Both the position numbers and the translations under genes were made by a program. Source: Streptomyces sp. NBC_00285 (GTDB lineage: Bacteria > Actinomycetota > Actinomycetes > Streptomycetales > Streptomycetaceae). Taken from it: a DNA stretch of 64,000 bases. A model generated the notes under the pieces. That model did no database searches and was not told the DNA's origin. It was given only the letters and a program-made list of their open reading frames with translations. Below, piece by piece: positions 18,156 through 29,423 of this stretch (position 1 is its first letter; each line of letters starts with the position of its first letter). The DNA lies in NCBI RefSeq assembly GCF_036174265.1, contig NZ_CP108055.1, positions 6,386,001 through 6,450,000 on the forward strand, written 5' to 3'.

Positions 18156-19993
18156 CCGCCGTCGGCTGGCTCCCCGCCCCCGTCGAGGAACTCTTCGGCC
18201 CCGACGCCACCGCCGAGGAGTCCTACGAGGTCCTGACCGTCGACGTCCCGCCCACGACCTGGCTCACGGCGCTCCGCGTGGCCCGCGACGAACTGGGCTG
18301 CACCTACTTCGACTGGCTCAGCGCGGTCGACGAACCCGGCACCGGCTTCCGTGTGGCGGCCCACGTGGCGGCCCTCGCTCCGGTACGACGCCTGCTGCTC
18401 CGCACGACGATCTCCCACGAGACCCCGGCGCTGCCCACCGCCGTCGACATCTACGCGGGCGCCGCCTGGCACGAACGCGAGACCCACGAGATGTTCGGCG
18501 TCACCTTCGACGGCCATCCCTCCCTCACTCCTCTCCTGTTGCCGGAAACCTTCGAGGGCCACCCCCTCCGCAAGGACTTCGTCCTGGCCGCCCGAGTCGC
18601 CAAGGCCTGGCCCGGCGCCAAGGAACCGGGCGAGTCCGAACACGGCGGCCCCAAGCGCCGCCAGATGCTCCCGCCGGGAGTCCCCGACCCGAACGAATGG
18701 GGCCCCCTGAAAGGCCAGTTGCCCCCGGCTCCGGCCCGTGGCGCGGCCCGCACCCCGGCCGAACGCCCTGCCCGAGCCACAGCCGACCGTCCGCCCCGAC
18801 GGGCCCGTTCGGTGACACAGGGCTCGGCGAGCCAGGCGGCGGATCCCGGGGCACCGGGTGTGACGGCTGGTGGTTCAGGTCGTGCGCGCACGGCAGCCGA
18901 TGGCTCGGCGAGCCAGAGCGCAGTTGGAGCGGCGGAGGCGGCGGAGGCGACGGACACGGAGGACACGGCGGCGGCGGAGGCGGCGGGCGGTGCTTCGGAG
19001 GCCTCACCGACGGGCGGTGTTGCGGAGGGTTCACTGACCGGCGGTGCTGCGGGGGTTTCACCGACGGGCGTGCCCCGACGCCCGCGCACCGCTGCGCAGG
19101 GCTCGGTCGGACAGACGGCACCGGGAGTCGACCGCACGAATGACGGCCCGGCAGCAACGGCGAGCGGCGCGCCCCAGCCGGGTGCCCGGGCAACCGGCTT
19201 GCCTGCGTCTTCGTCGGATACTCCGGCGGCCGGGCCGCCCGCGGCTACGGCAGGTGCTCCGGTCAAGGACTCGCCGATGCCGGGGTCGGAACCCCCGGGG
19301 TCGGAGACCTTGGCGTCGGACACTCCGGGGCCGGGGAGCTCGGGGCAGGACACCTCATCGTCGGACGCTCCGGCGTCGGAGGCCCCAGGGCTGGACGTCC
19401 CTGCCTCGGGTGCCCCGGCATCGCAACGCCCTGGAGCCGCGAGCGGTGTCCCGGCCGGGCCCCGTCGGGCACGCAGCGCTTCGGGCGGTTCCGCGAGCCG
19501 CCCTACCGAGAACGCCTCCGATCCGTCGGCCGACAGCGCGGGCGTCAACCCTGCGTCGCCAAAGGCCCCCACCAGCCCCCGTAGTTCCGACGCACCGTGG
19601 CACCACGCCCGCCCGGCCTTCGACGACCCCGGAATGGAACGATCTCCCACGTCGGAGGACGCGGAACCCTCCGAGCACTCCGAACGGCCCAAGGCGTCCG
19701 AGGAGCCCAGTACTTCAGAGGAGCCCGGTGACTCCGAGGGGCCTGCCGCCCCAGAGGAGCCCGGTGACTCCGAGGCGGCAGGCGCTTCCGAGGAACCCGG
19801 CGCTTCCGAGCTCCCCGAGGGCCCTCAAGCTCCGGCACCTATCGAAGACGCCGACGACGCCTCCGAGGACACACACCCGAACCCTCACGGCGCCGCCCCG
19901 ACCCCCGACGACTCAACCCCGGACGAGCCCCAGGCCCCCGCCACGCCCAACACCCGTCACACCCCCGGCAAGCCCGCAGGAGGCCCGCAGTGA
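18152..19993 (+). CDS. nuoC: NuoC with very long low-complexity C-terminal extension
   Basis: 613 residues, against roughly 200-250 for ordinary NuoC. Residues 1-~185 are the 30-kDa subunit domain, including the signature [17 protein letters not shown] and EGHPLRKDF (about 107-143). Residues ~190-613 are Ala/Pro/Ser/Gly/Glu-rich and probably disordered. They contain imperfect repeats (VTQGSASQ / TAQGSVGQ modules; PGDSEG / PGASE modules near the end). No NuoD-like sequence is present, so this is not a NuoCD fusion. The reading frame stays open and ends precisely at the nuoH start (GTGA overlap), so the extension is genuine. Confidence 0.9.
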   Translation: MTAVGWLPAPVEELFGPDATAEESYEVLTVDVPPTTWLTALRVARDELGCTYFDWLSAVDEPGTGFRVAAHVAALAPVRRLLLRTTISHETPALPTAVDIYAGAAWHERETHEMFGVTFDGHPSLTPLLLPETFEGHPLRKDFVLAARVAKAWPGAKEPGESEHGGPKRRQMLPPGVPDPNEWGPLKGQLPPAPARGAARTPAERPARATADRPPRRARSVTQGSASQAADPGAPGVTAGGSGRARTAADGSASQSAVGAAEAAEATDTEDTAAAEAAGGASEASPTGGVAEGSLTGGAAGVSPTGVPRRPRTAAQGSVGQTAPGVDRTNDGPAATASGAPQPGARATGLPASSSDTPAAGPPAATAGAPVKDSPMPGSEPPGSETLASDTPGPGSSGQDTSSSDAPASEAPGLDVPASGAPASQRPGAASGVPAGPRRARSASGGSASRPTENASDPSADSAGVNPASPKAPTSPRSSDAPWHHARPAFDDPGMERSPTSEDAEPSEHSERPKASEEPSTSEEPGDSEGPAAPEEPGDSEAAGASEEPGASELPEGPQAPAPIEDADDASEDTHPNPHGAAPTPDDSTPDEPQAPATPNTRHTPGKPAGGPQ

Positions 19994-20958
19994 ACGACGC
20001 TGTCGACGTCGCCCTGCGACTCCTGATCGTCTTCGTCGTCTTCCTCACCTTCCCCCTGATCATCGGCCAGACCGAGCACAAGGTGATGGCCCACATGCAG
20101 GGCCGCCTCGGCCCGATGTACGCCGGCGGTTTCCACGGCTGGGCCCAACTCGTCGCGGACGGCGTGAAGTTCGCCCAGAAGGAAGACATCGTGCCGGCGG
20201 GCGCGGACCGCCGTATCTTCCAACTCGCCCCCGCTGTAGCCCTCCTGCCCTACCTCCTCGTCCTCCTGGCCATCCCGATCGGTCCCGGCGAGGGCGCAGT
20301 CGGCGAGGTGGTCGACGCGGGTGTGTTCTTCGTGCTCGCCGTAATGGGCGTGGGTGTTCTCGGCTCCCTCATGGCCGGCTGGGCCTCCGCCAACAAGTTC
20401 TCCCTCCTCGGCGGTCTCCGCACCGCCGCACAGCTCCTCGCCTACGAACTCCCGATGCTGCTCACCGCCGCCTCGGTGGCGATGGCGGCCGGGACCGTCT
20501 CCCTCCCCGGCATCGTCGACGCCTTCGAGTGGTGGTGGCTGCCCTGGCAGATCGTCGGCGCGATCATCTTCTTCGTCGCCGGCCTGGCCGAACTCCAACG
20601 GCCCCCCTTCGACATGCCGGTTGCCGACTCGGAGATCATCTTCGGTGCCTACACCGAGTACACCGGCCTTCGCTTCGCCCTGTTCCTCCTGGCCGAGTAC
20701 GCCGGAATCGTCGTCCTGTGCGGCCTCACCACCGTCCTCTTCCTGGGCGGCTGGCACGGCCCGTGGGGGGCCGACGGTCTCGGCTGGGTCTGGACCCTCC
20801 TCAAGACGGCCGTGCTCGCCTTCGTCGTCATCTGGCTCCGCGTGACCTACCCCCGGCTGCGGGAGGACCAGCTCCAGAAGCTCTCCTGGACCCTCCTCGT
20901 CCCCCTCTCCCTCGCCCAGATCGCCCTCACCGGCGTCGTCAAGGTGGTGATTCAGTAA
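19990..20958 (+). CDS. nuoH: NADH-quinone oxidoreductase subunit H
   Basis: 322 residues, GTG start overlapping the nuoC stop. It is an eight-helix membrane protein with family motifs in order: [18 protein letters not shown] (a loop near the quinone site), [37 protein letters not shown], and [19 protein letters not shown] followed by [18 protein letters not shown]. NuoH links the hydrophilic arm to the proton pumps and lines the quinone cavity. All glutamates of the E-channel region are visible. No odd tail. Confidence 0.96.
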   Translation: MNDAVDVALRLLIVFVVFLTFPLIIGQTEHKVMAHMQGRLGPMYAGGFHGWAQLVADGVKFAQKEDIVPAGADRRIFQLAPAVALLPYLLVLLAIPIGPGEGAVGEVVDAGVFFVLAVMGVGVLGSLMAGWASANKFSLLGGLRTAAQLLAYELPMLLTAASVAMAAGTVSLPGIVDAFEWWWLPWQIVGAIIFFVAGLAELQRPPFDMPVADSEIIFGAYTEYTGLRFALFLLAEYAGIVVLCGLTTVLFLGGWHGPWGADGLGWVWTLLKTAVLAFVVIWLRVTYPRLREDQLQKLSWTLLVPLSLAQIALTGVVKVVIQ

Positions 20959-20960
20959 CC

Positions 20961-21512
20961 ATGGCCCCCATTCCTGGCTCAGGCCTGGCCAAGGGCCTGG
21001 CCGTCACCCTGCGCACGATGACGAAGAAGACCGTCACCGAGCAGTACCCCGACGCTCAGCCCGACCTCCCGCCCCGCGCCCGAGGCGTGATCGGCCTGTT
21101 CGAGGAGAACTGCACGGTCTGCATGCTGTGCGCCCGTGAGTGCCCCGACTGGTGCATCTACATCGACTCGCACAAGGAGACGGTCCCGGCGGCGGCCCCC
21201 GGTGGCCGCGAACGCAGCCGTAACGTCCTGGACCGCTTCGCCATCGACTTCTCCCTCTGCATGTACTGCGGTATCTGCATCGAGGTGTGTCCTTTCGACG
21301 CCCTGTTCTGGTCCCCGGAGTTCGAGTACGCCGAGACCGACATCCGCGAACTCACCCACGAGCGGGACAAGCTCCGCGAGTGGATGTGGACCGTCCCGGC
21401 CCCGCCGGCCCTCGATCCCGGCGCGGAGGAACCGAAGGAGATCGCGGCCGCCCGCAAGTCCGCCGAAAAGCTGGCGGCCACGCAGGCCGAGTCACAGGAG
21501 GGGAACGCGTGA
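20961..21512 (+). CDS. nuoI: NADH-quinone oxidoreductase subunit I (two [4Fe-4S])
   Basis: 183 residues from ATG 20961, two bases after nuoH. Two ferredoxin motifs are present: [15 protein letters not shown] and [17 protein letters not shown] (clusters N6a and N6b). Conserved flanks are [16 protein letters not shown] and ELTHERDKL. In complex I it carries electrons from NuoG to NuoB. With NuoEFG absent here, it is the likely docking point for an alternative donor such as ferredoxin from KorAB (inference). Confidence 0.95.
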   Translation: MAPIPGSGLAKGLAVTLRTMTKKTVTEQYPDAQPDLPPRARGVIGLFEENCTVCMLCARECPDWCIYIDSHKETVPAAAPGGRERSRNVLDRFAIDFSLCMYCGICIEVCPFDALFWSPEFEYAETDIRELTHERDKLREWMWTVPAPPALDPGAEEPKEIAAARKSAEKLAATQAESQEGNA

Positions 21513-22423
21513 GCCTCGCCCCTGCCTTGATGACCACAGCCGCAGCCGAAACCCACGGCTTCCTCTCCCCGACCGGCGTCGAGATCGCCTTCCTGCTCGT
21601 CGGCCTGGTCACCTTCGGCGCCGCGATCGTCACCGTCACCACCAAGCAACTGGTGCATGCCGCCCTGTGGCTGGTGGTGGCCCTCGGTGGTCTCGCAGTC
21701 GAATACCTCCTGCTCACCGCCGAGTTCATCGCCTGGGTGCAGGTCCTCATCTATGTCGGCTCCGTAGTCGTCCTCCTCCTGTTCGGTCTGATGCTCACCA
21801 GGGCCCCCATCGGCCGCTCCCCGGACGCCGACTCCGACAACCGCTGGGCCGCCCTCGCCGTGGCCGTCGCCGCGGGCGCCGCTCTGGTCTGGGTGGTCGT
21901 CGATGCCTTCCGCGCCACCTGGATCGACCTCGACGGCGCCGCCGCCGGCTCCACCGAGGTCACCGGAGCCAGCCTCTTCCAGAACTGGGTCCTCCCCTTC
22001 GAGGCCCTCTCCGTCCTGCTCCTCGCGGCCCTGGTCGGCGCGATCGTCCTGTCCCGCAAGGCAAAGGCGGAGTCGAGCTCTCCCCCTGTGAACTCCCGAG
22101 CCGCGACCGGGAGTTCCCCATCCGTCCCGGATTCCCGTAATCACCCGATCAGGCGAAATGCGCCGGTCAAGGGAACTCGGCCGGTTGAGGGAACGGGGCC
22201 GGCCGATCCCTCCACACCGGCCAAGGCCACCGAGTCGGCCAGGGTCACCAAGTCGGTCAAGGCCACCGAGTCGGCCAGGGTCACCGAGTCGGTCAAGGCC
22301 ACCGAGTCGGCCAGGGTCACCAAGTCGGTCAAGGCCACCGAGTCGGCCAAGAGCCCTGCGTCGGCCGGTGGTCCCGAGTCGGCCAAGGGCCCTGCGTCGG
22401 CTGAACAGGAAGGCGCCAGCTGA
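21509..22423 (+). CDS. nuoJ: NADH-quinone oxidoreductase subunit J with repetitive tail
   Basis: 304 residues from GTG 21509, overlapping nuoI by 4 bases. Residues 1-~190 are the five-helix NuoJ domain ([20 protein letters not shown], then [20 protein letters not shown] with the pi-bulge helix). Residues ~195-304 are a Lys/Thr/Ser/Val-rich tail with 12-residue repeats ([12 protein letters not shown]). The tail is absent in ordinary NuoJ and is likely cytoplasmic, positively charged and disordered. Confidence 0.93.
   Translation: MSLAPALMTTAAAETHGFLSPTGVEIAFLLVGLVTFGAAIVTVTTKQLVHAALWLVVALGGLAVEYLLLTAEFIAWVQVLIYVGSVVVLLLFGLMLTRAPIGRSPDADSDNRWAALAVAVAAGAALVWVVVDAFRATWIDLDGAAAGSTEVTGASLFQNWVLPFEALSVLLLAALVGAIVLSRKAKAESSSPPVNSRAATGSSPSVPDSRNHPIRRNAPVKGTRPVEGTGPADPSTPAKATESARVTKSVKATESARVTESVKATESARVTKSVKATESAKSPASAGGPESAKGPASAEQEGAS
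22223..22360 (+). repeat. 36-bp minisatellite in the nuoJ tail
   Basis: Three 36-bp units start at 22223, 22259 and 22295, with a partial fourth from 22331. They encode the 12-residue repeat [12 protein letters not shown] (one unit has E for K). Units are nearly identical in DNA, pointing to recent slippage or unequal exchange that keeps the frame. Confidence 0.9.
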
Positions 22424-22842
22424 TGCACCTCGCCTATCCCGCCGTGCTCGCCGCCCTCCTCTTCTGTACCGGCCTCTACGGCGTCCTCGCCCGCCGCAAC
22501 GCGATCCTCGTCCTCATGTCGGTCGAGCTGATGCTCAACGCCGTCAACCTGAACCTCGTCGCCTTCGACGTCTGGCTCAGCAAGGCCGCCGAGGAGACCC
22601 TGCACTCCGGTCAGGCCCTGACCCTGTTCACCATCGCCATCGCCGCCGCCGAGATCGGCATCGGTCTGGCGATCGTCCTCGCCGTCCACCGCAACCGCGG
22701 CACCGCCGACATCGACAAGCTCCGCGACACGGCCGAGGGCCACGAATCCGACGGCTCCGACGACGGCGTCCCCCTTACGGCCGAGCAGGACGCACGGTCC
22801 GGGCAGACCGGACGGACCGGAAAGGCTGAGGCCACCGCGTGA
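22423..22842 (+). CDS. nuoK: NADH-quinone oxidoreductase subunit K
   Basis: 139 residues. It overlaps nuoJ by one base (TGATG). Three helices carry the family core [35 protein letters not shown] (with the conserved membrane glutamate) and [20 protein letters not shown] (second glutamate). It is an antiporter-like, MrpC-related proton-path subunit. A hydrophilic tail of about 40 residues follows helix 3 and is longer than usual. Confidence 0.95.
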   Translation: MHLAYPAVLAALLFCTGLYGVLARRNAILVLMSVELMLNAVNLNLVAFDVWLSKAAEETLHSGQALTLFTIAIAAAEIGIGLAIVLAVHRNRGTADIDKLRDTAEGHESDGSDDGVPLTAEQDARSGQTGRTGKAEATA

Positions 22843-24830
22843 CCACGACCACCCTCGCCGTTCTCGTCCCCCTCCTTCCCTTCCTGGGCGCCGCGGCCGG
22901 CCTGCTCCTGGGCCGCACGGCCCCCGGCTTCGTCCGCCCGCTCGCCGTCCTGCCGACGCTGGCCGCCCTCGCGCTCGCCGCGGTGGTCGCCGTACGCCAG
23001 GGCGGCGACCAGGTGATGAACGCCGCCACCGAACTCACCCCCACCGGTTCGGTCCCGATCGAACTCGCCCTGCACATCGACGGCTTCGCCGCCCTTGTCG
23101 CCGTGCTGGTCGGCTTCGTCGCCATCTGTGTGCAGATCTACTCGACGGGCTATCTGCGCGACGACCCGCGCTACCCCTCGTACGCCGCTCTCGTCTCCCT
23201 CTTCACCTCCGCGATGCTGCTCGTCGTCTACTCCGGCGACCTGGTCGTGCTGCTGGTCGGCTGGGAGATCATGGGCATCTGCTCGTACTTCCTGGTCGGT
23301 CACTACTGGGAGACCCCGGAGGCCCGCGCCGCCTCCCTCAAGGCCTTCCTGGTGACCAAGCTCGGTGACGTCCCCTTCCTGATCGGCCTCTTCGCGCTGG
23401 CCACCGACGCCGGTTCCTTCCGTATCGCCACCGTCCTCGACACCGTCGCGCACGGCGGACTCGACCACCCGACCCTGATCGCCCTGCTGCTCCTCGCGGG
23501 TGTGGCCGGCAAGTCGGCGCAGTTCCCGCTCCACACCTGGCTCCCGGACGCGATGGCGGGCCCCACACCCGTCTCCGCACTGATCCACGCCGCGACGATG
23601 GTCACCGCCGGCGTCTACTTCACCGCCCGTCTCCTCCCGGTCTTCGAGGCCTCCCAGGCCGCAATGGTGGTCCTCGCCGTCATGGCCGCCGTCACGATGC
23701 TCGGCTCGGGTCTGGCCGCGCTCGCTCAGGACGACATCAAGCGCGTCCTCGCCTACTCGACGATCGGCCAGCTCGGCTACATGACCGGTGCCCTCGCCGT
23801 CGGCGACCGCGGCGCCGCCGTCTTCCACCTCCTGTCGCACGGCGCCTTCAAGGCGCTGCTGTTCCTCGCGGCCGGCGTGATCATCCACGCCGCCGGCACC
23901 AACTCGCTGGCCGCCATGTCCCGCATGCAGGACCTGCGCGCCCGCGTCCCCGACGCCTACTGGACGATGACCGTGGCGCTCCTCGCGCTTGCCGCGATCC
24001 CGCCCTTCAGCGGTTTCTTCTCCAAGGAGTCCGTCCTCGGCGCCGCCGAGCATGTCGCCACCGGCCACACCGAGCACGCCCCCGGCGCCGCGGGCTGGAT
24101 CACCTTGTTCGCAGGCCTGTTCACCGCCCTGCTCACCGCCGCCTACGCGACGCGCCTGTGGCTGCTGGCCTTCTACGGGAGAGGCGCCGAGGCCCCCGAC
24201 CACGGCCGTCAGCCGCTCCCGATGACCGTGGTGCTGTGGGTCCTCGCCGCTCCGTCACTCGCCCTCGGCGCGTTCGCCTACCGTCTGCTGCCCGACTGGT
24301 TCGACGGCCGCGACCTCACCCCGACCCTCACCACGTCTGTCGTCGGCACGGGCGTGGCCCTGATCGGCGGCATCATCACCTACGCCGCCTGGCGCCACAC
24401 CAGCGCGCTCGCCATCCGTGCCCCGCTCGGTGCGGTCGCCGCGCACCCGGGCGGGGCCGCGCAGGTCGAGGCAGAGGCTATTGCCAGCCACACCCCCGTG
24501 TACGGGGACATCGCCTACGCGCCCGATCCGGCGGACCCGGGCCGCCTTCTGCTGGGCCCACTGCACCGGCACGCGGCCGGCGGCTTCCACCTGGACGCCC
24601 TGTACACAGCTGTCTTCGTCCGCCCGGTCCAGGCCGGAGCCACCCTCGTCCGGTTCCTGGACCGTGAGGTCGTCGAGGCCTACGTACGCGGCGCGGGCAC
24701 TCTGCCGCGCTGGCTCGGCACCGCCGTACGACGGACACAGACCGGCAATCTGCAGACCTATGTGAGCGCGCTGCTCGCCGGCACCGTCATCCTCGCGGTC
24801 GCCGCCGTCCTCGTCGCCACGGGAGCGTGA
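22839..24830 (+). CDS. nuoL: NADH-quinone oxidoreductase subunit L
   Basis: 663 residues, GTG start overlapping the nuoK stop. The antiporter-type proton-pumping core is intact: [20 protein letters not shown] (TM5 glutamate), [20 protein letters not shown] (TM7 lysine and HTWLPDAM signature), [15 protein letters not shown] and [18 protein letters not shown]. The extended C-terminal lateral helix region is present. It is the most distal proton pump of the membrane arm. Confidence 0.96.
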   Translation: MTTTTLAVLVPLLPFLGAAAGLLLGRTAPGFVRPLAVLPTLAALALAAVVAVRQGGDQVMNAATELTPTGSVPIELALHIDGFAALVAVLVGFVAICVQIYSTGYLRDDPRYPSYAALVSLFTSAMLLVVYSGDLVVLLVGWEIMGICSYFLVGHYWETPEARAASLKAFLVTKLGDVPFLIGLFALATDAGSFRIATVLDTVAHGGLDHPTLIALLLLAGVAGKSAQFPLHTWLPDAMAGPTPVSALIHAATMVTAGVYFTARLLPVFEASQAAMVVLAVMAAVTMLGSGLAALAQDDIKRVLAYSTIGQLGYMTGALAVGDRGAAVFHLLSHGAFKALLFLAAGVIIHAAGTNSLAAMSRMQDLRARVPDAYWTMTVALLALAAIPPFSGFFSKESVLGAAEHVATGHTEHAPGAAGWITLFAGLFTALLTAAYATRLWLLAFYGRGAEAPDHGRQPLPMTVVLWVLAAPSLALGAFAYRLLPDWFDGRDLTPTLTTSVVGTGVALIGGIITYAAWRHTSALAIRAPLGAVAAHPGGAAQVEAEAIASHTPVYGDIAYAPDPADPGRLLLGPLHRHAAGGFHLDALYTAVFVRPVQAGATLVRFLDREVVEAYVRGAGTLPRWLGTAVRRTQTGNLQTYVSALLAGTVILAVAAVLVATGA

Positions 24831-24836
24831 GCAGGC

Positions 24837-26411
24837 GTGATCGATATCAACGAGTCCGTGATGCAGTTCCTTCTGGCGTTCGTCGTGGCCGGCCCGCTCC
24901 TCGGCGCCGTCACGGCTCTCCTGCCGGCCCCGCCCGGACTGAAGGGGAAGTCACCCGAACAGGCCGTGCTGCGGCACGGTGTGACGGTCAGCGGTGTCGT
25001 CCTCATCGCCGCGATCGTCCTCGCGCTCGGCTTCGACCACGACCATCCGTCGAAGATGCAGGCCACGACGGACATCAGCTGGATTCCCGCACTCGACGTG
25101 CGCATCCACCTCGGCATCGACGGCATTTCCCTCCCCCTTCTGGTCCTGACCGCGCTGCTGACCTTCCTCTGCGCGCTCTACTCCTACTTCAAGATGCCTG
25201 CAGGCCCTACCCCGAAGGCATTTGTCGCCCTGGTGCTCGTCCTCGAGTCCGGCACCCTCGCGACCTTCGCCGTCCTCGATCTGCTGCTGTTCTTCCTCGC
25301 GTTCGAGACGGTGCTCATCCCGATGTACTTCCTCATCGCCCGCTGGGGCGGTGAGCAGCGACAGGCCGCCGCCTGGCGCTTCATCCTCTACACACTGCTC
25401 GGTTCGGTCGTCATGCTGCTCGGCCTGCTCCTGATCGGGATCAAGGCGGGCACATTCGACATGGTGGCACTCGCCACTGACAACGGCCGGTCACTGACCG
25501 CATCCGTGCAGGTCATCGCCGTTCTGGCGATCGGTGTCGGGCTCGCGGTCAAGACCCCGATGTGGCCGCTGCACAGCTGGCTCCCCGACGCCCACACCGC
25601 CGCCCCGACCGTCGGCTCGGTCCTGCTGGCCGGCGTCCTGCTGAAGATGGGCACGTACGGGTTCGTACGCATCCTGCTGCCGATCGCACCCGACGGCTTT
25701 CGTGACTTCGCGCCCTACCTCGCCGCCTTCGCCGTGGTCGGAATCATCTACGGATCCCTGGCCTGCCTCGCCCTTGCCAAGCGGGGCGCGAAGGGCGACC
25801 TCAAGCGCCTCATCGCCTACTCCTCCGTCGGCCACATGGGTTTCGTCCTGCTCGGCATCGCCACGATGACCCCGACCGGCGTGAACGGCGCCCTGTTCGC
25901 CAACATCGCCCACGGCCTCATCACCGGCCTCCTGTTCTTCCTCGTCGGCGCGCTCAAGGACCGCACGGGCACCACCGACCTCGACACCCTGGCCGAGGAG
26001 ACCGGCGCCGCCCTGTACGGCAAGGCCCCGCGCCTCGGCGGCCTGCTCGCCTTCGGCGCGGTCGCCTCGCTCGGCCTGCCCGGACTGGCCGGGTTCTGGG
26101 GCGAGATGCTGGCCCTGTTCGGCGCCTTCAAACCCGCCGACGAGCTCAGCCGCCCCGCCTTCCTCACCTTCATGGCGATCGGCGCGTTCGGAACGCTCCT
26201 GACGGCCGCCTATATGCTCGTCGTGGTCCGCCGCGTCTGTATGGGTGCCGTACCGCAGGACGCCCCGCACCTCGCCGACATCCACACCTACGAGTTCGCG
26301 GCCTGGACACCTCTCGTCGCCCTCACCGTCGTCGCGGGCCTGTGGCCGAAGATTCTCCTCGGCCTCACCGACCCGGCCGTGCAGCAGCTCCTCGCCGGAG
26401 GCAACCGATGA
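24837..26411 (+). CDS. nuoM: NADH-quinone oxidoreductase subunit M
   Basis: 524 residues from GTG 24837, six bases after nuoL. It has the 14-helix pump fold with [20 protein letters not shown]... followed by [20 protein letters not shown] (TM5 glutamate), [19 protein letters not shown] (TM7 signature) and [18 protein letters not shown]. It stands in the usual L-M-N order. Confidence 0.96.
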   Translation: MIDINESVMQFLLAFVVAGPLLGAVTALLPAPPGLKGKSPEQAVLRHGVTVSGVVLIAAIVLALGFDHDHPSKMQATTDISWIPALDVRIHLGIDGISLPLLVLTALLTFLCALYSYFKMPAGPTPKAFVALVLVLESGTLATFAVLDLLLFFLAFETVLIPMYFLIARWGGEQRQAAAWRFILYTLLGSVVMLLGLLLIGIKAGTFDMVALATDNGRSLTASVQVIAVLAIGVGLAVKTPMWPLHSWLPDAHTAAPTVGSVLLAGVLLKMGTYGFVRILLPIAPDGFRDFAPYLAAFAVVGIIYGSLACLALAKRGAKGDLKRLIAYSSVGHMGFVLLGIATMTPTGVNGALFANIAHGLITGLLFFLVGALKDRTGTTDLDTLAEETGAALYGKAPRLGGLLAFGAVASLGLPGLAGFWGEMLALFGAFKPADELSRPAFLTFMAIGAFGTLLTAAYMLVVVRRVCMGAVPQDAPHLADIHTYEFAAWTPLVALTVVAGLWPKILLGLTDPAVQQLLAGGNR

Positions 26412-27961
26412 GCATCCTGGTCTCCTCCGCCCAGCCCTTGGCTTCTCCGGCCCAGCCGCTGGCCGCGAACCTCGTCCAGTCCGTCGACTGGCAGGCCATC
26501 GCGCCGCCCACCATCACTGCGGTCGTCGCACTCGTCGTCCTCGTCGCCGACCTGTTCGTCGACGAACGCAGGAAGGCTCTGCTCGGCTGGCTGTCGGTAG
26601 CCGGACTTGCCGCCGCGTCCCTCCTGCTGCTGCCTCTCCTGGACGGCGACCGCAGCACCTTCTGCCTGACCGGCGACGCCGACGTGTGCAGCTACACGGC
26701 CGACCGCTTCACTCTCGTCATCCAGTTCCTCGTCCTCGGCGGCGCCCTCCTCACGGCCCTCCTGTCGGTCACCACCCTCAAGGACGCCGACAAGAGACTC
26801 CCCGAAGGGGAGTACTGGTTCCTGCTGCTCTCCTCCGCCGCGGGCGCCGCACTCCTGCCCGCCTCCCGCGACCTGGCGACCCTGATCGTCGCCCTGGAGG
26901 TCGCCTCCCTGCCCGCCTTCGCCCTCGTCGGCATCCGGCACGGCGACAGAAAGTCCTCCGAAGCGGCCCTGAAGTTCTTCCTGTCCTCGGTCACCGCGAC
27001 CGCGGTTGGCCTCATGGGCATCAGCTTCGTCTACGCCTCCACCGGCACCCTCTACCTCACCCAGGTCGCCGACCGGATCCAGCACGTCGACGGCCAGCTC
27101 CACACCCTCGCCCAGACCGGCGTCGTCCTCACCCTCGTCGGCTTCGCCTTCAAGACGGCCGCCGTCCCCTTCCACTTCTGGGTCCCCGACACCTACGTCG
27201 GAGCCCCCCTCCCGATCGCCGCCTACCTGTCGGTCGTCGGCAAGGCAGTCGGCTTCTCCGGCCTGATCCTCGTCACCGTCGTCGCGCTGCCGTCGTACGC
27301 CGACGTCTGGGGCCCGGCGCTCGCCGTACTCGCCGCCCTCACCATGACCGTCGGCAACCTCGGCGCCCTGCGCCAGCAGACCACACGCGCGTACAGCGCC
27401 GTACGACTGCTCGCCTGGTCCTCCGTCGGCCAGGCCGGGTACCTCCTCGTGCCGATCGCCGCCGCCGCGTACTCCGACGACGCCGAGCGATCCGTCGGCT
27501 CCACCGTGGCCTACGCCCTCATGTACGCCGCTGTGAACCTCGGCGCTTTCGCGGTGGCCGCACTGGTCGGCCGTACGAGGGCCGCGAACCGCATCACGGA
27601 CTACCGCGGCCTCTACGCGAGCAACCCCCTTGCTGCCCTGCTCCTGGCGTTCTTCCTGCTCTGCCTGGCGGGGCTGCCGCCCGGCATCATCGGGCTCTTC
27701 GCCAAGGTCACCGTGTTCTCGGCAGCCGTGGACGCGGGACTCGGCTGGCTCGCCGTGGTCATGGCCGTCAACGTCGTGATCGCGCTGTTCTACTACCTTC
27801 AGTGGACGACCCTGCTGTTCAGGGCCCCCGAAGGCGAGCCCGTCGCCCACCGCGTCCCCGCCCCCCTCACCGCCGCACTCGCGCTGACCGGAGTCCTCGG
27901 CATCGCCCTCTCGGGGGCACCCCAACTGGTGCTGCGCTTCACCGACACCGGACTCTTCTGA
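26408..27961 (+). CDS. nuoN: NADH-quinone oxidoreductase subunit N
   Basis: 517 residues from ATG 26408, with a 4-base overlap with nuoM. Core motifs are [20 protein letters not shown] (TM5 glutamate), [20 protein letters not shown] (TM7 signature) and [20 protein letters not shown]. It is the third antiporter-like pump and the last gene of the operon. About 195 bases without an evident gene separate it from htpX. Confidence 0.96.
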   Translation: MSILVSSAQPLASPAQPLAANLVQSVDWQAIAPPTITAVVALVVLVADLFVDERRKALLGWLSVAGLAAASLLLLPLLDGDRSTFCLTGDADVCSYTADRFTLVIQFLVLGGALLTALLSVTTLKDADKRLPEGEYWFLLLSSAAGAALLPASRDLATLIVALEVASLPAFALVGIRHGDRKSSEAALKFFLSSVTATAVGLMGISFVYASTGTLYLTQVADRIQHVDGQLHTLAQTGVVLTLVGFAFKTAAVPFHFWVPDTYVGAPLPIAAYLSVVGKAVGFSGLILVTVVALPSYADVWGPALAVLAALTMTVGNLGALRQQTTRAYSAVRLLAWSSVGQAGYLLVPIAAAAYSDDAERSVGSTVAYALMYAAVNLGAFAVAALVGRTRAANRITDYRGLYASNPLAALLLAFFLLCLAGLPPGIIGLFAKVTVFSAAVDAGLGWLAVVMAVNVVIALFYYLQWTTLLFRAPEGEPVAHRVPAPLTAALALTGVLGIALSGAPQLVLRFTDTGLF

Positions 27962-28155
27962 GCCGCCTCTCCTGGACCCTCACCCGGACGGCCCACCTGG
28001 GCCTGCGTACGCACAAGGGAACTAGTGGCCCTCGCCTGGCGTTGAGCAGGACGGGAAGGTCCACTGGACGTGACACCACGGACCGGTGGCATCGCAAGGC
28101 ATTCGGAGACCAGCAAGCAAAGGGTTCCCCTGCTGCACCACTTGGAGGGCGTACC

Positions 28156-29019
28156 GTGCACCGCCGGCACAACGGGCTCAGGACCGCAGTCCTCCTCGGG
28201 GGACTGTCCGCACTCATCATCATCATCGGCAGCTTCTTCGGCCGCATGGGGCTGGTCGTGGCCGTCCTGATCGCGCTGGGCACCAACGCGTACGCGTACT
28301 GGAACAGCGACAAGCTGGCTCTACGCGCGATGCGTGCGCGCCCGGTGAGCGAGTTCGAGGCCCCGGCCCTGTACCGCATGGTCCGCGACCTCTCCACACA
28401 GGCCCGCCAGCCGATGCCTCGCCTGTACATCTCCCCGACCGAGGCACCCAACGCCTTCGCGACCGGCCGCAATCCGCGCAACGCCGCAGTGTGCTGCACC
28501 GACGGCATCCTGCGCATCCTGGACGAGCGCGAACTGCGCGGCGTCATCGGGCATGAACTCAGCCATGTTTACAACCGCGACATCCTCATCTCGTCGGTCG
28601 CCGGAGCCCTCGCCTCCGTGATCATGTTCCTGGTCAACTTCGCCTGGCTGATCCCGATCGGCCGCTCCGACGACGATGACGGCCCCGGACTCCTCGGCAT
28701 GCTGTTGATCATGATTCTCGGACCGCTGGCGGCCACCCTCATCCAGATGGCCATCAGCCGCTCCCGGGAGTACGAGGCGGACGCGTCCGGCGCCCAGCTC
28801 ACCGGCGACCCCCTCGCGCTCGCCAGCGCCCTGCGCAAGCTCGAAACAGGCACCAAACAGCTGCCGTTGCCCCCGGAACCGCGCATCGAGACCGCAAGCC
28901 ACATGATGATCGCGAACCCCTTCCGCCCCGGTCAGGGACTGTCCAAGATGTTCTCGACGCACCCGCCGATGGCGGAGCGCATCGCCCGGCTTGAGAAGAT
29001 GGCAGGTCGCCCCCAGTGA
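28156..29019 (+). CDS. htpX: HtpX-type membrane metalloprotease (M48B)
   Basis: 287 residues from GTG 28156, which has GGAGG 6-7 bases upstream. Two N-terminal helices ([36 protein letters not shown]) lead to the zinc protease: H133-E-L-S-H137 ([13 protein letters not shown]) and the distal glutamate in [14 protein letters not shown] second membrane pair lies between them. It degrades misfolded membrane proteins at the cytoplasmic face. It follows the nuo operon and overlaps the YccF gene by 4 bases, so the two are coupled. Confidence 0.96.
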   Translation: MHRRHNGLRTAVLLGGLSALIIIIGSFFGRMGLVVAVLIALGTNAYAYWNSDKLALRAMRARPVSEFEAPALYRMVRDLSTQARQPMPRLYISPTEAPNAFATGRNPRNAAVCCTDGILRILDERELRGVIGHELSHVYNRDILISSVAGALASVIMFLVNFAWLIPIGRSDDDDGPGLLGMLLIMILGPLAATLIQMAISRSREYEADASGAQLTGDPLALASALRKLETGTKQLPLPPEPRIETASHMMIANPFRPGQGLSKMFSTHPPMAERIARLEKMAGRPQ

Positions 29020-29408
29020 AAACCATCCTGAACGTCATCTGGCTCTTCCTGAGCGGCTTCTGGCTGTTCCTCGCCTACCTGGCCGCGGGCGCACTGTTGT
29101 GCATCACGATCATCGGCATTCCGTTCGGCCTCGCGGCCTTCCGTATCGGCGTCTACGCCCTGTGGCCCTTCGGGTACACCACGGTTGAGCGCCGTGACGC
29201 GGGTGCGCCCTCCTTCGTGGGCAACATCCTGTGGCTGGTGCTGGCCGGCTGGTGGCTGGCCATCGGGCACATCGTCACCGGTATCGCCCTGTGCGTCACG
29301 ATCATCGGAATCCCGTTCGGCATCGCCAACTTCAAGCTGATCCCCGTGTCCCTGTTCCCGCTGGGCCGCGAAATCGTCCGCACGGACGAGCCGTTCGCGA
29401 CCCGCTGA
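29016..29408 (+). CDS. YccF-domain inner-membrane protein
   Basis: 130 residues. Two copies of the YccF motif are visible: a hydrophobic stretch then [19 protein letters not shown], and [19 protein letters not shown]. Four membrane segments are likely. The function of the family is unknown. It is translationally coupled to htpX, a common pairing, so a link to membrane-protein quality control is plausible but unproven. Confidence 0.9.
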   Translation: MKTILNVIWLFLSGFWLFLAYLAAGALLCITIIGIPFGLAAFRIGVYALWPFGYTTVERRDAGAPSFVGNILWLVLAGWWLAIGHIVTGIALCVTIIGIPFGIANFKLIPVSLFPLGREIVRTDEPFATR

Positions 29409-29423
29409 GGGACGGGCCGGGGA

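Noticed and set aside
18152..19993. NuoCD fusion
   Set aside because: The region after the NuoC domain is low-complexity Ala/Pro/Ser/Glu. None of the NuoD (49-kDa) motifs are present.
22223..22360. CRISPR-like 36-bp repeats in nuoJ
   Set aside because: Directly adjacent units with no spacers, in frame with nuoJ. A minisatellite.
26245..28155. Upstream part of the 924-codon frame that ends as HtpX
   Set aside because: Only the part from GTG 28156 is HtpX-like. The earlier 637 codons are an Arg/Pro-rich shadow of nuoM and nuoN.
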